DNA from: Nitratireductor sp. ZSWI3
GTDB taxonomy: Bacteria > Pseudomonadota > Alphaproteobacteria > Rhizobiales > Rhizobiaceae
Length of the DNA stretch: 64,000 nucleotides
Assembly: GCF_024655565.1 (NCBI RefSeq)
Contig: NZ_JANKOF010000008.1
Span: 1 to 64,000 of the forward strand
Reading direction: 5' to 3'
Positions within the stretch are counted from its first letter, which is position 1; the number at the start of each line of letters is the position of its first letter. The notes beneath the pieces are model-generated. The model worked only from the letters and a program-made list of their open reading frames with translations, did not search any database and had not been told where the DNA came from. Of the stretch, positions 50,247 to 58,301 are shown piece after piece. Made by a program: the position numbers and the translations under genes.

Positions 50247-51310
50247 TCCCCGACAAGCGCATCACGACCCTCTTCGGCATCGACCTGCCCGTCCTGCTTG
50301 CGCCGATGGCGGGCTCGGGAGGCTCCGAGCTCGCCATCGCCGTCGGCGAGGCAGGCGGCCTCGGTTCGCTGCCATGCGCGATGCTTTCGCCGCAGGACAT
50401 TCGCGCCGAGATGAACCTTATCCGCCAGCGCAGCGGCAGGCCCATCAACCTCAACTTCTTCTGCCATCTGCCTCCGATACCGGACGCCGAGCGCGAGGCG
50501 GCCTGGCGCACGCGACTGAGGCCCTACTATTCCGAGTTCGGACTGGATCCGGATGCGGCACCTCCCGGCGCCGGTCGCACGCCCTTCGGCGCGGAAAGCT
50601 GTGCGCTCGTGGAGGAGCTTCGCCCGGAGGTGGTCAGCTTCCATTTCGGCTTGCCGGAAGAGGCGCTGATGCAGCGCGTGCACGCTGCCGGCGCCAGGAT
50701 CATCGCGTCGGCCACCACCGTCGCCGAAGCGCGCTATCTGGAGGAGCGCGGTTGCGATGCGATCATCGCACAGGGCGCCGAGGCCGGCGGACATCGCGGC
50801 GTGTTCCTGGAAGAGGGCATCGCCACGCAGCCCGGCACGCTGGCGCTGGTTCCGCAGGTGGCCGATGCGGTATCGGTGCCGGTGATCGCCGCCGGCGGCA
50901 TCGCCGACGGGCGCGGCGTTGCCGCCTGCTTCATGCTCGGGGCCTCGGCGGTGCAGGTGGGCACGGCCTATCTGCAGACGCCGGAGGCGCTGACGAGCGC
51001 CGTCCACCGCGCGGCGCTGGCGAAGGCGCGCGACGATCGCACCGTGCTCACCAACGTCTTTACCGGCCGTCCGGCACGCGGGCTTCTCAACCGCCTTGTC
51101 GCGGAGGTCGGGCCGATGAGCGCTGCGGCGCCGGAATTTCCGCTCGCCACGGCGGCTGTCGGGCCTCTGCGCACGGCGGCCGAGACCGCCGGCCTCGGCG
51201 ATTTCTCGCCGCTCTGGGCAGGCCAGGCCGCACCGCTCGCCGCACCGATGCCGGCGGCGGAACTGACGGCGAAGCTGATGCGCGACGCCGAGGCTCTGCT
51301 GCGCGGCTGA
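50243..51310 (+). CDS. Nitronate monooxygenase-like flavin oxidoreductase
   Basis: This is a 355-residue TIM-barrel FMN protein of the NMO/2-nitropropane dioxygenase family. LLAPMAGSGGSELA is at the N-terminus, QGAEAGGHRG carries the catalytic His, and VPVIAAGGIADGRG and GASAVQVGTAYL form the phosphate site. It would oxidise alkyl nitronates such as propionate-3-nitronate or act as a related NAD(P)H-dependent reductase. It is co-translated with the methyltransferase. Confidence 0.85.
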   Translation: MIPDKRITTLFGIDLPVLLAPMAGSGGSELAIAVGEAGGLGSLPCAMLSPQDIRAEMNLIRQRSGRPINLNFFCHLPPIPDAEREAAWRTRLRPYYSEFGLDPDAAPPGAGRTPFGAESCALVEELRPEVVSFHFGLPEEALMQRVHAAGARIIASATTVAEARYLEERGCDAIIAQGAEAGGHRGVFLEEGIATQPGTLALVPQVADAVSVPVIAAGGIADGRGVAACFMLGASAVQVGTAYLQTPEALTSAVHRAALAKARDDRTVLTNVFTGRPARGLLNRLVAEVGPMSAAAPEFPLATAAVGPLRTAAETAGLGDFSPLWAGQAAPLAAPMPAAELTAKLMRDAEALLRG

Positions 51311-51315
51311 GGTCA

Positions 51316-51419
51316 GCGCATCGGCCCGAAAATCGCAATCGATTTTCGGAAAGCACGATGCGCAGATTCAAGGTCTTACAGCGTCTTTTGTGCGTCCAAA
51401 TGGACGCACAGCGCTGTAG
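51316..51419. repeat. Intergenic repeat family D overlapping the metA 3' end
   Basis: The element runs from GCGCATCGGCCCGAAAATCG, with inverted arms CGAAAATCG / CGATTTTCG, through ACGATGCGCAGATTCAAGG to TGCGTCCAAATGGACGCA, a perfect hairpin, ending CAGCGCTGTAG. Similar elements are, to my recollection, widespread in rhizobial genomes. The right half lies inside the metA reading frame. Confidence 0.75.
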
Positions 51420-52339
51420 GCGTCCTCGCCGATCCGCTCCAGCTCGTAGGGCGTGGTCTGGTAGACCTGGTTGATCCAGTTGCCGAAGAGCAGATGGGCA
51501 TGCGAACGCCAGCGGTTGAGCGGCGGGCGGCTCGGGTCATCCTTCGGATAATATTCGTGAGGCAGATCCATCGGCACGCCGGCGGCGATGTCGCGGTCGT
51601 ACTCTTCCTTGAGCGAGGTGGAATCGTACTCGATGTGGTTGAACATGTAGAGCCGGTTGCCGGTCGCCTCGGTCAGCAGGCACAGCCCGACCTGATCGGA
51701 CTCCATCAGCACGTCGAGACCGCTTTGGGGAGAAACATCGGCGGCCCGCACCTCGGTCCAGCGCGACACGGGAATGGCGAAATCGTCCGAGAAGCCGGCA
51801 AGATAGGGCGAAGCGGGATTGTTGTTGTGGTGCCGGTAGACGCCGAAGGCCTTCTTCTCCAACGTGTGCTTCGGAATCCGGTGAAAATGCCAGGCAGCCG
51901 CCATCGCTCCCCAGCAGATGAAGTGGGAGGAATGGACGTTGGTGGTGGTCCAGTCGAAGATCTGCTCGAGCTCCTTCCAGTAGGTGACGTCCTCGAACGA
52001 CAGGAGCTCCACCGGCGCGCCGGTGATGATGAAGCCGTCGAACTTGCGCGACCTGACTTCATCCCAGGTCTGGTAGAAGGTGATCAGGTGCTCTTCAGGC
52101 GTGTTCTTGGGCTTGTGGTTGCCGATGCGCACCAGCGTCAGTTCCACCTGGAGGGGCGTGGCGCCGATCAGGCGGGCGAACTGCGTTTCCGTGCGGATCT
52201 TGTTCGGCATGAGGTTCAGAAGCCCGATCTGCAGGGGGCGGACGTCCTGGCGCAGCGCCGTGCGCTCGTCCATGACGGATACGCCCTCACGCGCGAGTAT
52301 GTCGCGGGCGGGAAGCTGATCGGGAATCTTGATCGGCAT
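51368..52339 (-). CDS. metA: Homoserine O-acyltransferase MetA
   Basis: This is a 323-residue MetA. Cys142 lies in [16 protein letters not shown], Lys47 in NLMPNK, and residue 111 in GAPVEL is Glu; Glu at this place is reported to favour acetyl-CoA over succinyl-CoA, so it is probably an acetyltransferase. It starts methionine synthesis. A SAM-II riboswitch and terminator precede the ATG at 52339. The last ~14 residues ([15 protein letters not shown]) are encoded by a repeat element, not by conserved MetA sequence. Confidence 0.93.
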   Translation of the reverse strand: MPIKIPDQLPARDILAREGVSVMDERTALRQDVRPLQIGLLNLMPNKIRTETQFARLIGATPLQVELTLVRIGNHKPKNTPEEHLITFYQTWDEVRSRKFDGFIITGAPVELLSFEDVTYWKELEQIFDWTTTNVHSSHFICWGAMAAAWHFHRIPKHTLEKKAFGVYRHHNNNPASPYLAGFSDDFAIPVSRWTEVRAADVSPQSGLDVLMESDQVGLCLLTEATGNRLYMFNHIEYDSTSLKEEYDRDIAAGVPMDLPHEYYPKDDPSRPPLNRWRSHAHLLFGNWINQVYQTTPYELERIGEDAYSAVRPFGRTKDAVRP

Positions 52340-52355
52340 CTGCGTGAACTCCAAA

Positions 52356-52390
52356 ACAAAAAAGACCGGCGGCGAAATCGCGACCGGTCT
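52356..52390 (-). terminator. Intrinsic terminator in the metA leader
   Basis: On the minus strand AGACCGGTC...GCCGGTC forms a long stem followed by TTTTTT (52358-52363). It lies between the SAM-II aptamer and the metA ribosome binding site, so it is the expression platform or its partner. Confidence 0.85.
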
Positions 52391-52406
52391 CCGCAAACTT
52401 TGCTTC

Positions 52407-52470
52407 GCTCGGCCTTTTAGCGAGTTGTTTTACGTGGCTGCAAGCCGACCGGCCAAATCACCACGGATCA
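52407..52470 (-). ncRNA. SAM-II riboswitch upstream of metA
   Basis: The minus strand carries the SAM-II consensus in order: CGTGGTGATTTGG, CCGGTCGGC, GCTTGCAGCCACG, a short A-rich loop, then CTCGCTAAAAGGCCGAG. The CGTGG/CCACG stem and the pseudoknot between GATTTGG-side bases and the downstream GCTAAAAGG segment can be drawn. SAM binding would favour termination or block translation of metA, closing the methionine feedback loop. Confidence 0.93.
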
Positions 52471-52609
52471 AGCTGCGTTTTTAGGACGGGGTTCTCTTTG
52501 CGTCAATCGCCGTCTTGGTCTAAAGCAACCGGCGGCCTTGCGAGTTGACTTTGGACTCCCGGCCAGATTTGAAATCCGTTCAGCGTTCTTCCCAACACAG
52601 GACATTTCG

Positions 52610-53710
52610 ATGAGCACGTCCGTCCGTCCAGAACCGAAGCCCGGCGTCATGGATATCGCCGCCTATGTGCCCGGCCGCGAAAGCGCGCCCGGCGCGGTGA
52701 AAGTGTGGAAGCTCTCCTCCAACGAATCGCCCCTCGGCCCGTCGCCGAAGGCGCTCGAGGCGATCTCCCACGCAACGGACCATCTGGCGCTCTATCCGGA
52801 CGGCTCGGCGACCAAGCTGCGCGGCGCCATCGCCGAGGCGCATGGCCTGAACCCGGCGAATATTCTCTGTTCCAACGGCTCCGACGAACTCCTCGGCCTT
52901 CTGGCGCAGACCTATGTCAGGCCGGGCGACGAGGGCATCTTCACCGAGCACGGCTTCCTGGTCTATCGCATCCAGATCCTTGCCGCCGGCGGCAAGCCTG
53001 TCGTGGTGAAGGAGACCGACGAGCGTGCCGATGTCGATGCCATCCTCGCCGCGGTCACCCCGAGGACGCGCATCGTCTTCCTCGCCAACCCCAACAATCC
53101 GACCGGCACCTATCTGCCGGTCGACGAGGTGCGGCGCCTGCAGGCCGGTTTGCCGAAGGACGTGCTCCTGGTGCTCGATGCGGCCTATGCCGAATATGTG
53201 CGGCGCAACGACTATGAGGCCGGCATCGAGCTGGTGTCCTCGAGCGACAACGTCGTGATGACGCGCACCTTCTCGAAGATCCATGGCCTTGCGGCGATGC
53301 GCATCGGCTGGATGTACGCCCCGGCCCATGTGATCGACGCGGTCAACCGCGTGCGCGGTCCGTTCAACGTCAACGCGCTCGCCATCGAGGCGGGTGCCGC
53401 GGCCATCCGCGACAAGGCGCATGTCCAGAAGGCCGTCGAGCACAATGAAAAATGGCTTTCGTGGCTGACCCATGAATTGTCGAAGCTGGGCCTCAGGGTG
53501 ACGCCGAGCGTCGGCAATTTCCTGCTGATCCATTTCCCCGAGAACGGCGGCAAGTCGGCTGAGGATGCGGACGTGTTCCTGGGCGCGCGGGGCTATGTGC
53601 TGCGCCGCGTCGTGCCCTATGGCTATCCGAATGCCCTGCGCCTCAGTGTCGGCACCGAGGAGGCCAATCGCGGCGTCATCGCCGCTCTTGCGGAATTCAT
53701 GGAAAGCTGA
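52610..53710 (+). CDS. hisC: Histidinol-phosphate aminotransferase
   Basis: This is a 366-residue class I/II PLP aminotransferase. [11 protein letters not shown] is the conserved N-terminal substrate segment, [10 protein letters not shown] the central motif, and the PLP lysine is Lys223 in [25 protein letters not shown] carries the carboxylate-binding Arg. It transfers an amino group from glutamate to imidazole-acetol phosphate and, in this gene order beside tyrC, probably also serves aromatic amino acid synthesis. AGGACATTTCG precedes the ATG at 52610. Confidence 0.93.
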   Translation: MSTSVRPEPKPGVMDIAAYVPGRESAPGAVKVWKLSSNESPLGPSPKALEAISHATDHLALYPDGSATKLRGAIAEAHGLNPANILCSNGSDELLGLLAQTYVRPGDEGIFTEHGFLVYRIQILAAGGKPVVVKETDERADVDAILAAVTPRTRIVFLANPNNPTGTYLPVDEVRRLQAGLPKDVLLVLDAAYAEYVRRNDYEAGIELVSSSDNVVMTRTFSKIHGLAAMRIGWMYAPAHVIDAVNRVRGPFNVNALAIEAGAAAIRDKAHVQKAVEHNEKWLSWLTHELSKLGLRVTPSVGNFLLIHFPENGGKSAEDADVFLGARGYVLRRVVPYGYPNALRLSVGTEEANRGVIAALAEFMES

Positions 53711-53713
53711 ACC

Positions 53714-54649
53714 GTGTCCGAACCTCTTTTTGACAAGGTCGCGCTGGTCGGCATCGGCCTGATCGGCTCGTCGCTCGCACGGGTCATCCGCCGCGAGGGG
53801 CTGGCCGGCGAATTGGCGATCTCATCGCGCAGCAAGAAGACCCTCGATCGCGTGCGCGTGCTGGAACTGGGCGACCGCTATGCGGCGGACGCGGCGGAGG
53901 CCGTGCGCGATGCCGATCTGGTGATCGTCTCGGTGCCGGTCGGCGCCTCGGGCGCGGTGGCGGAAGCGATCGCGCCGGCACTGAAGCCGGGGGCCATCGT
54001 CACCGATGTCGGCTCGACCAAGGCGTCGGTGATCGCGCAGATGCAGCCGCACCTGCCGGACACCGTCCACTTCATTCCCGGCCACCCCATCGCCGGAACG
54101 GAAGATTCCGGCCCCGACGCAGGTTTCGCCGAACTCTTCGAGGGGCGCTGGTGCATCCTGACGCCGCCCGAAGGAACGGACGCCGAGGCGCTTGCGCGCC
54201 TCACGACGTTCTGGGAACGCTGCGGCGCGATGGTGGACAGGATGGATCCCGGCCATCACGACATGGTGCTCGCCATCGTCTCGCATCTGCCGCACATCAT
54301 CGCCTACAACATCGTCGGCACGGCGGACGACCTGGAAGCCGTGACGAAGTCCGAGGTCATCAAATACTCGGCTTCCGGCTTCCGCGACTTCACGCGCCTG
54401 GCGGCGTCCGATCCGACCATGTGGCGCGACGTCTGCCTGCACAACAGCGAGGCGATCCTGGAAATGCTGGCGCGGTTCTCCGAAGACCTGTCGGCGTTGC
54501 AAAGGGCGATCCGCTGGGGCGACGGCGAGAAGCTGTTCGAGATGTTCACGCGAACGCGCGCCATCCGCCGCTCGATCATCGAGGCCGGCCAGGACATCGA
54601 CGTGCCGGATTTCGGCCGTCACGCGCTGGCTCACCCGGAGAAGCCGTAG
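53714..54649 (+). CDS. tyrC: Prephenate/arogenate dehydrogenase
   Basis: This is a 311-residue protein. The Rossmann loop GIGLIGSSLAR is near residues 13-23, DVGSTKASV and GHPIAGTEDSG are the prephenate-binding segments, with the catalytic His in GHP. It oxidatively decarboxylates prephenate (or arogenate) on the way to tyrosine. The GTG start at 53714 is three bases after the hisC stop, so they form one operon. It converges on the DUF2125 gene with two bases between stops. Confidence 0.92.
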   Translation: MSEPLFDKVALVGIGLIGSSLARVIRREGLAGELAISSRSKKTLDRVRVLELGDRYAADAAEAVRDADLVIVSVPVGASGAVAEAIAPALKPGAIVTDVGSTKASVIAQMQPHLPDTVHFIPGHPIAGTEDSGPDAGFAELFEGRWCILTPPEGTDAEALARLTTFWERCGAMVDRMDPGHHDMVLAIVSHLPHIIAYNIVGTADDLEAVTKSEVIKYSASGFRDFTRLAASDPTMWRDVCLHNSEAILEMLARFSEDLSALQRAIRWGDGEKLFEMFTRTRAIRRSIIEAGQDIDVPDFGRHALAHPEKP

Positions 54650-54651
54650 AC

Positions 54652-55650
54652 CTACTTGACGGGCGGTATTTTCCCGAGCGGCAGGAAGCCGACGAAGATC
54701 CGGCCCTGGCGGATGTTCACCGGCAGGGTTGGCGCCGAGCCGAGGCTGGAGAGGCCCGACATCACGGCGTTGATCTGGTCGCGCTGTTCCGGAAAAGCTT
54801 CCCCCGCCAGGCGGGCAATAGACTGCGGCTCGGTCAGGGTGACGTTGAGCCGTGCGTTGACGAGACCGTCATGGCCGATCTCGACCGGGCCCTTGACGGT
54901 CATCGCGGCGTTGCCGTCGGTGGCTCTCAGCGTCAGATTCTGGATCGTGCCCGAGCGGCCACGCAATTGAGGCGACGACCCTTCGGTGAGAAGCATGACG
55001 CCGTCCTCGATGCTGATGAGCAACTCGCCGTCGAGCGGCGGGACCGAAACGTCGCCGGTGACGGTTCTGTCGAGCGAGAGCCGGTTCATGATCACCGCCA
55101 GGTCCAGATCCTGACCGTTGCGGCGGGTGTGCGCCTGCATGACATCGGCGGCGGCAACGGGTTTGTCCGTGGCCTCTTCGAGCGTGACGACCACCTTGTC
55201 CGCCTCGCTCGATATCCGCTGCGGCAGATCGCTTGTGAGGCGCGCGCTCATGCGCATGTTTTCCCAGGTCGCCTGGAGGGCGGGCAGAAACGGCAGGGCG
55301 ATGCGGGCGGGGCCGTCGAGCTCGCCCACGGTGTGCAGCGGCTGATAGATCTGCGCTGCGGACCGGAAGGCGCCGGCGCTGAGCGAGATGCCGTGCTCGC
55401 CATCCTCGTAGAAGAGGCTGCGGCAGAACAGGCCGATGCGGAAGGGATAGCCGCGCGCGGCCGGTTCTTCGCAATTGGCGCGCCGCTGGCTGCCGTTGAG
55501 CCTGTCGACCAGGGCGGTGGTTCGCGTTTCAAGCAGGTTTGCGGCGTAGAGCCAGCCGCCGGTATAGGCCGCCACGGCCAGGACGATCAGCGCCGCAAGC
55601 CAAAAGAAGCGCCGGCTATAGCTGCGTTTGGTGCGTTTTCTTGACGGCAT
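54652..55650 (-). CDS. DUF2125 domain-containing membrane-anchored protein
   Basis: The 332-residue protein has a single N-terminal membrane segment (about residues 15-37) after a basic stretch, then a periplasmic domain of the DUF2125 type with CEEPAARGYPFRIGLFC, in which two cysteines could form a disulfide. Function is unknown; the gene is conserved beside tyrC in this order. CCGGAGGA precedes the ATG at 55650. AsmA-like long beta structure is possible but not proven. Confidence 0.87.
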   Translation of the reverse strand: MPSRKRTKRSYSRRFFWLAALIVLAVAAYTGGWLYAANLLETRTTALVDRLNGSQRRANCEEPAARGYPFRIGLFCRSLFYEDGEHGISLSAGAFRSAAQIYQPLHTVGELDGPARIALPFLPALQATWENMRMSARLTSDLPQRISSEADKVVVTLEEATDKPVAAADVMQAHTRRNGQDLDLAVIMNRLSLDRTVTGDVSVPPLDGELLISIEDGVMLLTEGSSPQLRGRSGTIQNLTLRATDGNAAMTVKGPVEIGHDGLVNARLNVTLTEPQSIARLAGEAFPEQRDQINAVMSGLSSLGSAPTLPVNIRQGRIFVGFLPLGKIPPVK

Positions 55651-55708
55651 CGGGTCCTCCGGTTAACCCGGTCGCCTGGGGTCAGGCAGCTTGATACAGG
55701 CAGGCGAT

Positions 55709-56236
55709 ATGGACGATTTTTGGGTCTTTGGCTACGGGTCACTGATGTGGCGGCCAGGTTTCGCCCATGTGGAAACCTGCAAGGCGCGGCTGCATGGATA
55801 CCGGCGCGCGCTCTGTGTCTATTCACACGTGCATCGCGGCACACCGGATCGGCCGGGCCTCGTGCTGGGGCTCGACCGCGGCGGCTCGTGCCTCGGCCTG
55901 GCGTTCCGGGTGCCGGCGGAACTGAGAGACGAAGTGGTGGACTATCTGCGCGAGCGGGAGCTGGTCACCAACGTTTATCTCGAACGCCAGGTCGGCATCC
56001 GTCTCGAAGGCGGTCGGCAGGTCGGAGCGCTGGCCTATGTCGTGGACCGGGCGCATGGGCAATATGCCGGCGGCATCGATGTCGAGCACGCGGCGGAACG
56101 GGTGAACGGCTCGGTCGGCCAGTCGGGACGGAACGAAGACTACGTGCTCAACACGATCGAGCACCTGAAGGCGCTCGGCATCCGCGATCACTGGCTGGAA
56201 GCGGTGGCGGCACGGATCGGCGTTGCTGGCGTTTAA
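55709..56236 (+). CDS. Glutathione-specific gamma-glutamylcyclotransferase, ChaC-like
   Basis: The 175-residue protein has the YGSL motif (FGYGSLMWRPGF, residues about 6-17), the defining substrate-binding loop of the family. LRERELVTNVYLER contains the expected acidic catalytic residue. ChaC proteins release 5-oxoproline from glutathione. The ATG at 55709 gives MDDFWVFGYGSLMW; an in-frame ATG at 55691 is less likely. Its stop overlaps that of the convergent plsC gene. Confidence 0.88.
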   Translation: MDDFWVFGYGSLMWRPGFAHVETCKARLHGYRRALCVYSHVHRGTPDRPGLVLGLDRGGSCLGLAFRVPAELRDEVVDYLRERELVTNVYLERQVGIRLEGGRQVGALAYVVDRAHGQYAGGIDVEHAAERVNGSVGQSGRNEDYVLNTIEHLKALGIRDHWLEAVAARIGVAGV

Positions 56237-57027
56237 ACTCCCGGGCCGATGGCTCCGAGCTCAATGAGCCGCTTGCGCGCCGTTTCGGGCAGCGGCGGCG
56301 CGTTCTCGGCCGTGGCCGCCTCCACCAGCATCGCGTCGCACGCCTCTTCCGTCTCGCGGACGAGGCGTTCCTGAAAGACGTCGCGCGGCAGGCCGGGCTC
56401 GATGGGTGGCAGGAAACGGGCACGGATCACGCCCGGATGGCGCAGGAACTTGCGCCGCGGCCAGAAAAGGCCCGCCGCATGCGCCACCGGCACCACCGGG
56501 ACGCCGAGTTGGGAATAAAGCTCGACGATACCGTATTTGTAGGACGGTTCGGCGCCGGGCGGCCGGCGCGTGCCCTCCGGATAGATGATGAGCTGACGCC
56601 CCTCCTTCATCAGCACCCGTGCCGTCTTGACGGCCTGCTTCAGCGCCTTGGCGCGGCTGCCGCGGTCGATCGGGATCATGCGCATCTTGGCCACATACCA
56701 GCCGAAGAAGGGGATCCACATCAGCTCGCGCTTGAGGATGTAGAGGGCGTCGGGGATGTAGGGCAGGAAGGCGATCGTGTCCCAGAAGGACTGGTGCTTG
56801 GGGGCGATGATGCAGGGCCCGTCGGGCAGGTTCTCGATACCCGAGATCTCGCTCCGGCCGCCGGTGACGACGCGCTGCAGCCAGAGGCTGGAAGCCGCCC
56901 AGAATTTCGGCACGAACCAGGCCTTCTTGCGCGGCAGCAGAAAGAAGAGCGGTGTCCAAAACAGCATCTGAACGATCAGGTTCAGATAGAACAGGATGTT
57001 GAAAATGGCGGAGCGGAGAATGAGCAT
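56233..57027 (-). CDS. plsC: 1-acyl-sn-glycerol-3-phosphate acyltransferase
   Basis: This 264-residue protein has an N-terminal membrane region (about 1-32), then the PlsC motifs KHQSFWD (HX4D), an Arg-bearing PIDRGSRAKALKQ and YPEGTRRPPG, and PVVPVAHAAG. It acylates lysophosphatidic acid to phosphatidic acid at the inner membrane. The ribosome binding site before 57027 is weak. The stop codon overlaps that of chaC in the palindromic GTTTAAAC. Confidence 0.9.
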   Translation of the reverse strand: MLILRSAIFNILFYLNLIVQMLFWTPLFFLLPRKKAWFVPKFWAASSLWLQRVVTGGRSEISGIENLPDGPCIIAPKHQSFWDTIAFLPYIPDALYILKRELMWIPFFGWYVAKMRMIPIDRGSRAKALKQAVKTARVLMKEGRQLIIYPEGTRRPPGAEPSYKYGIVELYSQLGVPVVPVAHAAGLFWPRRKFLRHPGVIRARFLPPIEPGLPRDVFQERLVRETEEACDAMLVEAATAENAPPLPETARKRLIELGAIGPGV

Positions 57028-57123
57028 GAAAGAAGCCCGTTGCTGTCAGGTGAGGCTCTTATACCAAGGGAGATGGAAGACAAAGCGGCTTTCCGCCCAC
57101 ATCCCGCTCCAGCTTTTGGAATC

Positions 57124-57171
57124 GATCGCGATGATATTGGATGGATTCAATCCAATATCATCGCGATCTAG
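57124..57171. repeat. Palindromic repeat family C copy, CTAG-ended
   Basis: The arms GATCGCGATGATATTGGAT and AATCCAATATCATCGCGATC form a nearly perfect 18-19-bp stem around GGATTC, ending in CTAG (57168-57171), which supplies the ydcF stop codon. The related copy is at 25609-25656. Confidence 0.85.
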
Positions 57172-57875
57172 GGTTTGGGGCCCGCCGCGGCGCCGGCATT
57201 GGCGATGTTGGCGTGGGTTCCCTGCCGGGGCAGGGGTATGATGCCGCGCATCAGCGCGCCGACATATTTCGTGTACTCGGTGACGAGGACGCGCAGCGCG
57301 TCGGGCTTGGCGAGCCAGGCGCCATCCTCGAGCGGCGTGTTGACCACGGGATAAGGCTGCAGCCTGGCCGTCGGCAGGATGCGCCGCATTTCCAGGAGGC
57401 TGCGCGGCATGTGATAGTTGTTGGTCACTAGGATGACGCTGCTATAGGCGTTGGCACTGACCCATTTCGCGCTTTCCTCGGCATTGCCGATCGTGTCCAT
57501 GGCCGCATGGTCGATGTCCACGCAGCATTCGAAAAGCGTGGCGTCGCCACCCGTCGCGACCCGCAGGTCGTCGGCCCGCGCGATGGGATTGACGCCGCTG
57601 ATGAGGAGCCGCTTTCCCTTGCCGGCCTTCAACAGACCGACCGCCGCGTCGATGCGCGACTGGCCGCCGGTGAGCACGATGATGCCGTCGGCGTCCTCGA
57701 GATCGGTCGAGACGGCCAGGTGGCCCACATGATCGGCGAACAGGCCGAACCCGGCGATGAAGGCGACGATCGCCAGCATGGGCAGCAGCAGGACCAGACG
57801 TAAGGCCGTGCCGGGGCGGGATCGCCTGCGGCGAGAGCCCCGGCTTTTACGACCTGGCTGGGTTTGGTGCTTCAT
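57168..57875 (-). CDS. YdcF/SanA-like DUF218 domain protein
   Basis: The 235-residue protein has a very basic N-terminus, one membrane helix (about residues 26-48), then a DUF218 domain: DGIIVLTGGQSRIDAAVGLL, LLISGVNP and VILVTNNYHMPRSLLEM. It is an envelope protein of uncertain role. The ATG at 57875 is chosen although its ribosome binding site is weak. Its first 145 bases are duplicated at 58077-58221, and its stop codon lies in a repeat. Confidence 0.85.
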   Translation of the reverse strand: MKHQTQPGRKSRGSRRRRSRPGTALRLVLLLPMLAIVAFIAGFGLFADHVGHLAVSTDLEDADGIIVLTGGQSRIDAAVGLLKAGKGKRLLISGVNPIARADDLRVATGGDATLFECCVDIDHAAMDTIGNAEESAKWVSANAYSSVILVTNNYHMPRSLLEMRRILPTARLQPYPVVNTPLEDGAWLAKPDALRVLVTEYTKYVGALMRGIIPLPRQGTHANIANAGAAAGPKP

Positions 57876-57955
57876 GGGCGGATGGTTAGCGACAAAATGC
57901 GGCAATGGATAGTCTGTCGTGGGAGCGGCGGTGGAGAAAAATCCGCCGACCCGCC

Positions 57956-58076
57956 CTACATGCCGTCGGGGTGGGTTGCGTCGACGGTCTTGAGATAGGA
58001 CAGCACGGTCACATGGGACGTGGTGGCGGTCAGCGCGGCGATCAGGACCACCACGACCGCCACGCCCAGATAGCCG
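57956..58076 (-). pseudogene. Duplicated 3' fragment of ftsX
   Basis: These 121 bases repeat exactly the last ~39 codons and stop of ftsX (58302-58422) and end abruptly at the duplication junction. The fragment has no start and is fused in opposite-unit order to a ydcF fragment. It is a by-product of the tandem duplication. Confidence 0.9.
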
Positions 58077-58221
58077 GATCGGCGAACAGGCCGAACCCGG
58101 CGATGAAGGCGACGATCGCCAGCATGGGCAGCAGCAGGACCAGACGTAAGGCCGTGCCGGGGCGGGATCGCCTGCGGCGAGAGCCCCGGCTTTTACGACC
58201 TGGCTGGGTTTGGTGCTTCAT
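58077..58221 (-). pseudogene. Duplicated 5' fragment of ydcF
   Basis: These 145 bases repeat the start of ydcF (57731-57875), including its ATG at 58221, and then run into the ftsX fragment in a different context. If translated it would give about 48 YdcF residues, including the membrane helix, followed by unrelated residues. Confidence 0.88.
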
Positions 58222-58301
58222 GGGCGGATGGTTAGCGACAAAATGCGGCAATGGATAGTCTGTCGTGGGAGCGGCGGTGGAGAAAAATCCGCCGACCCGC
58301 C

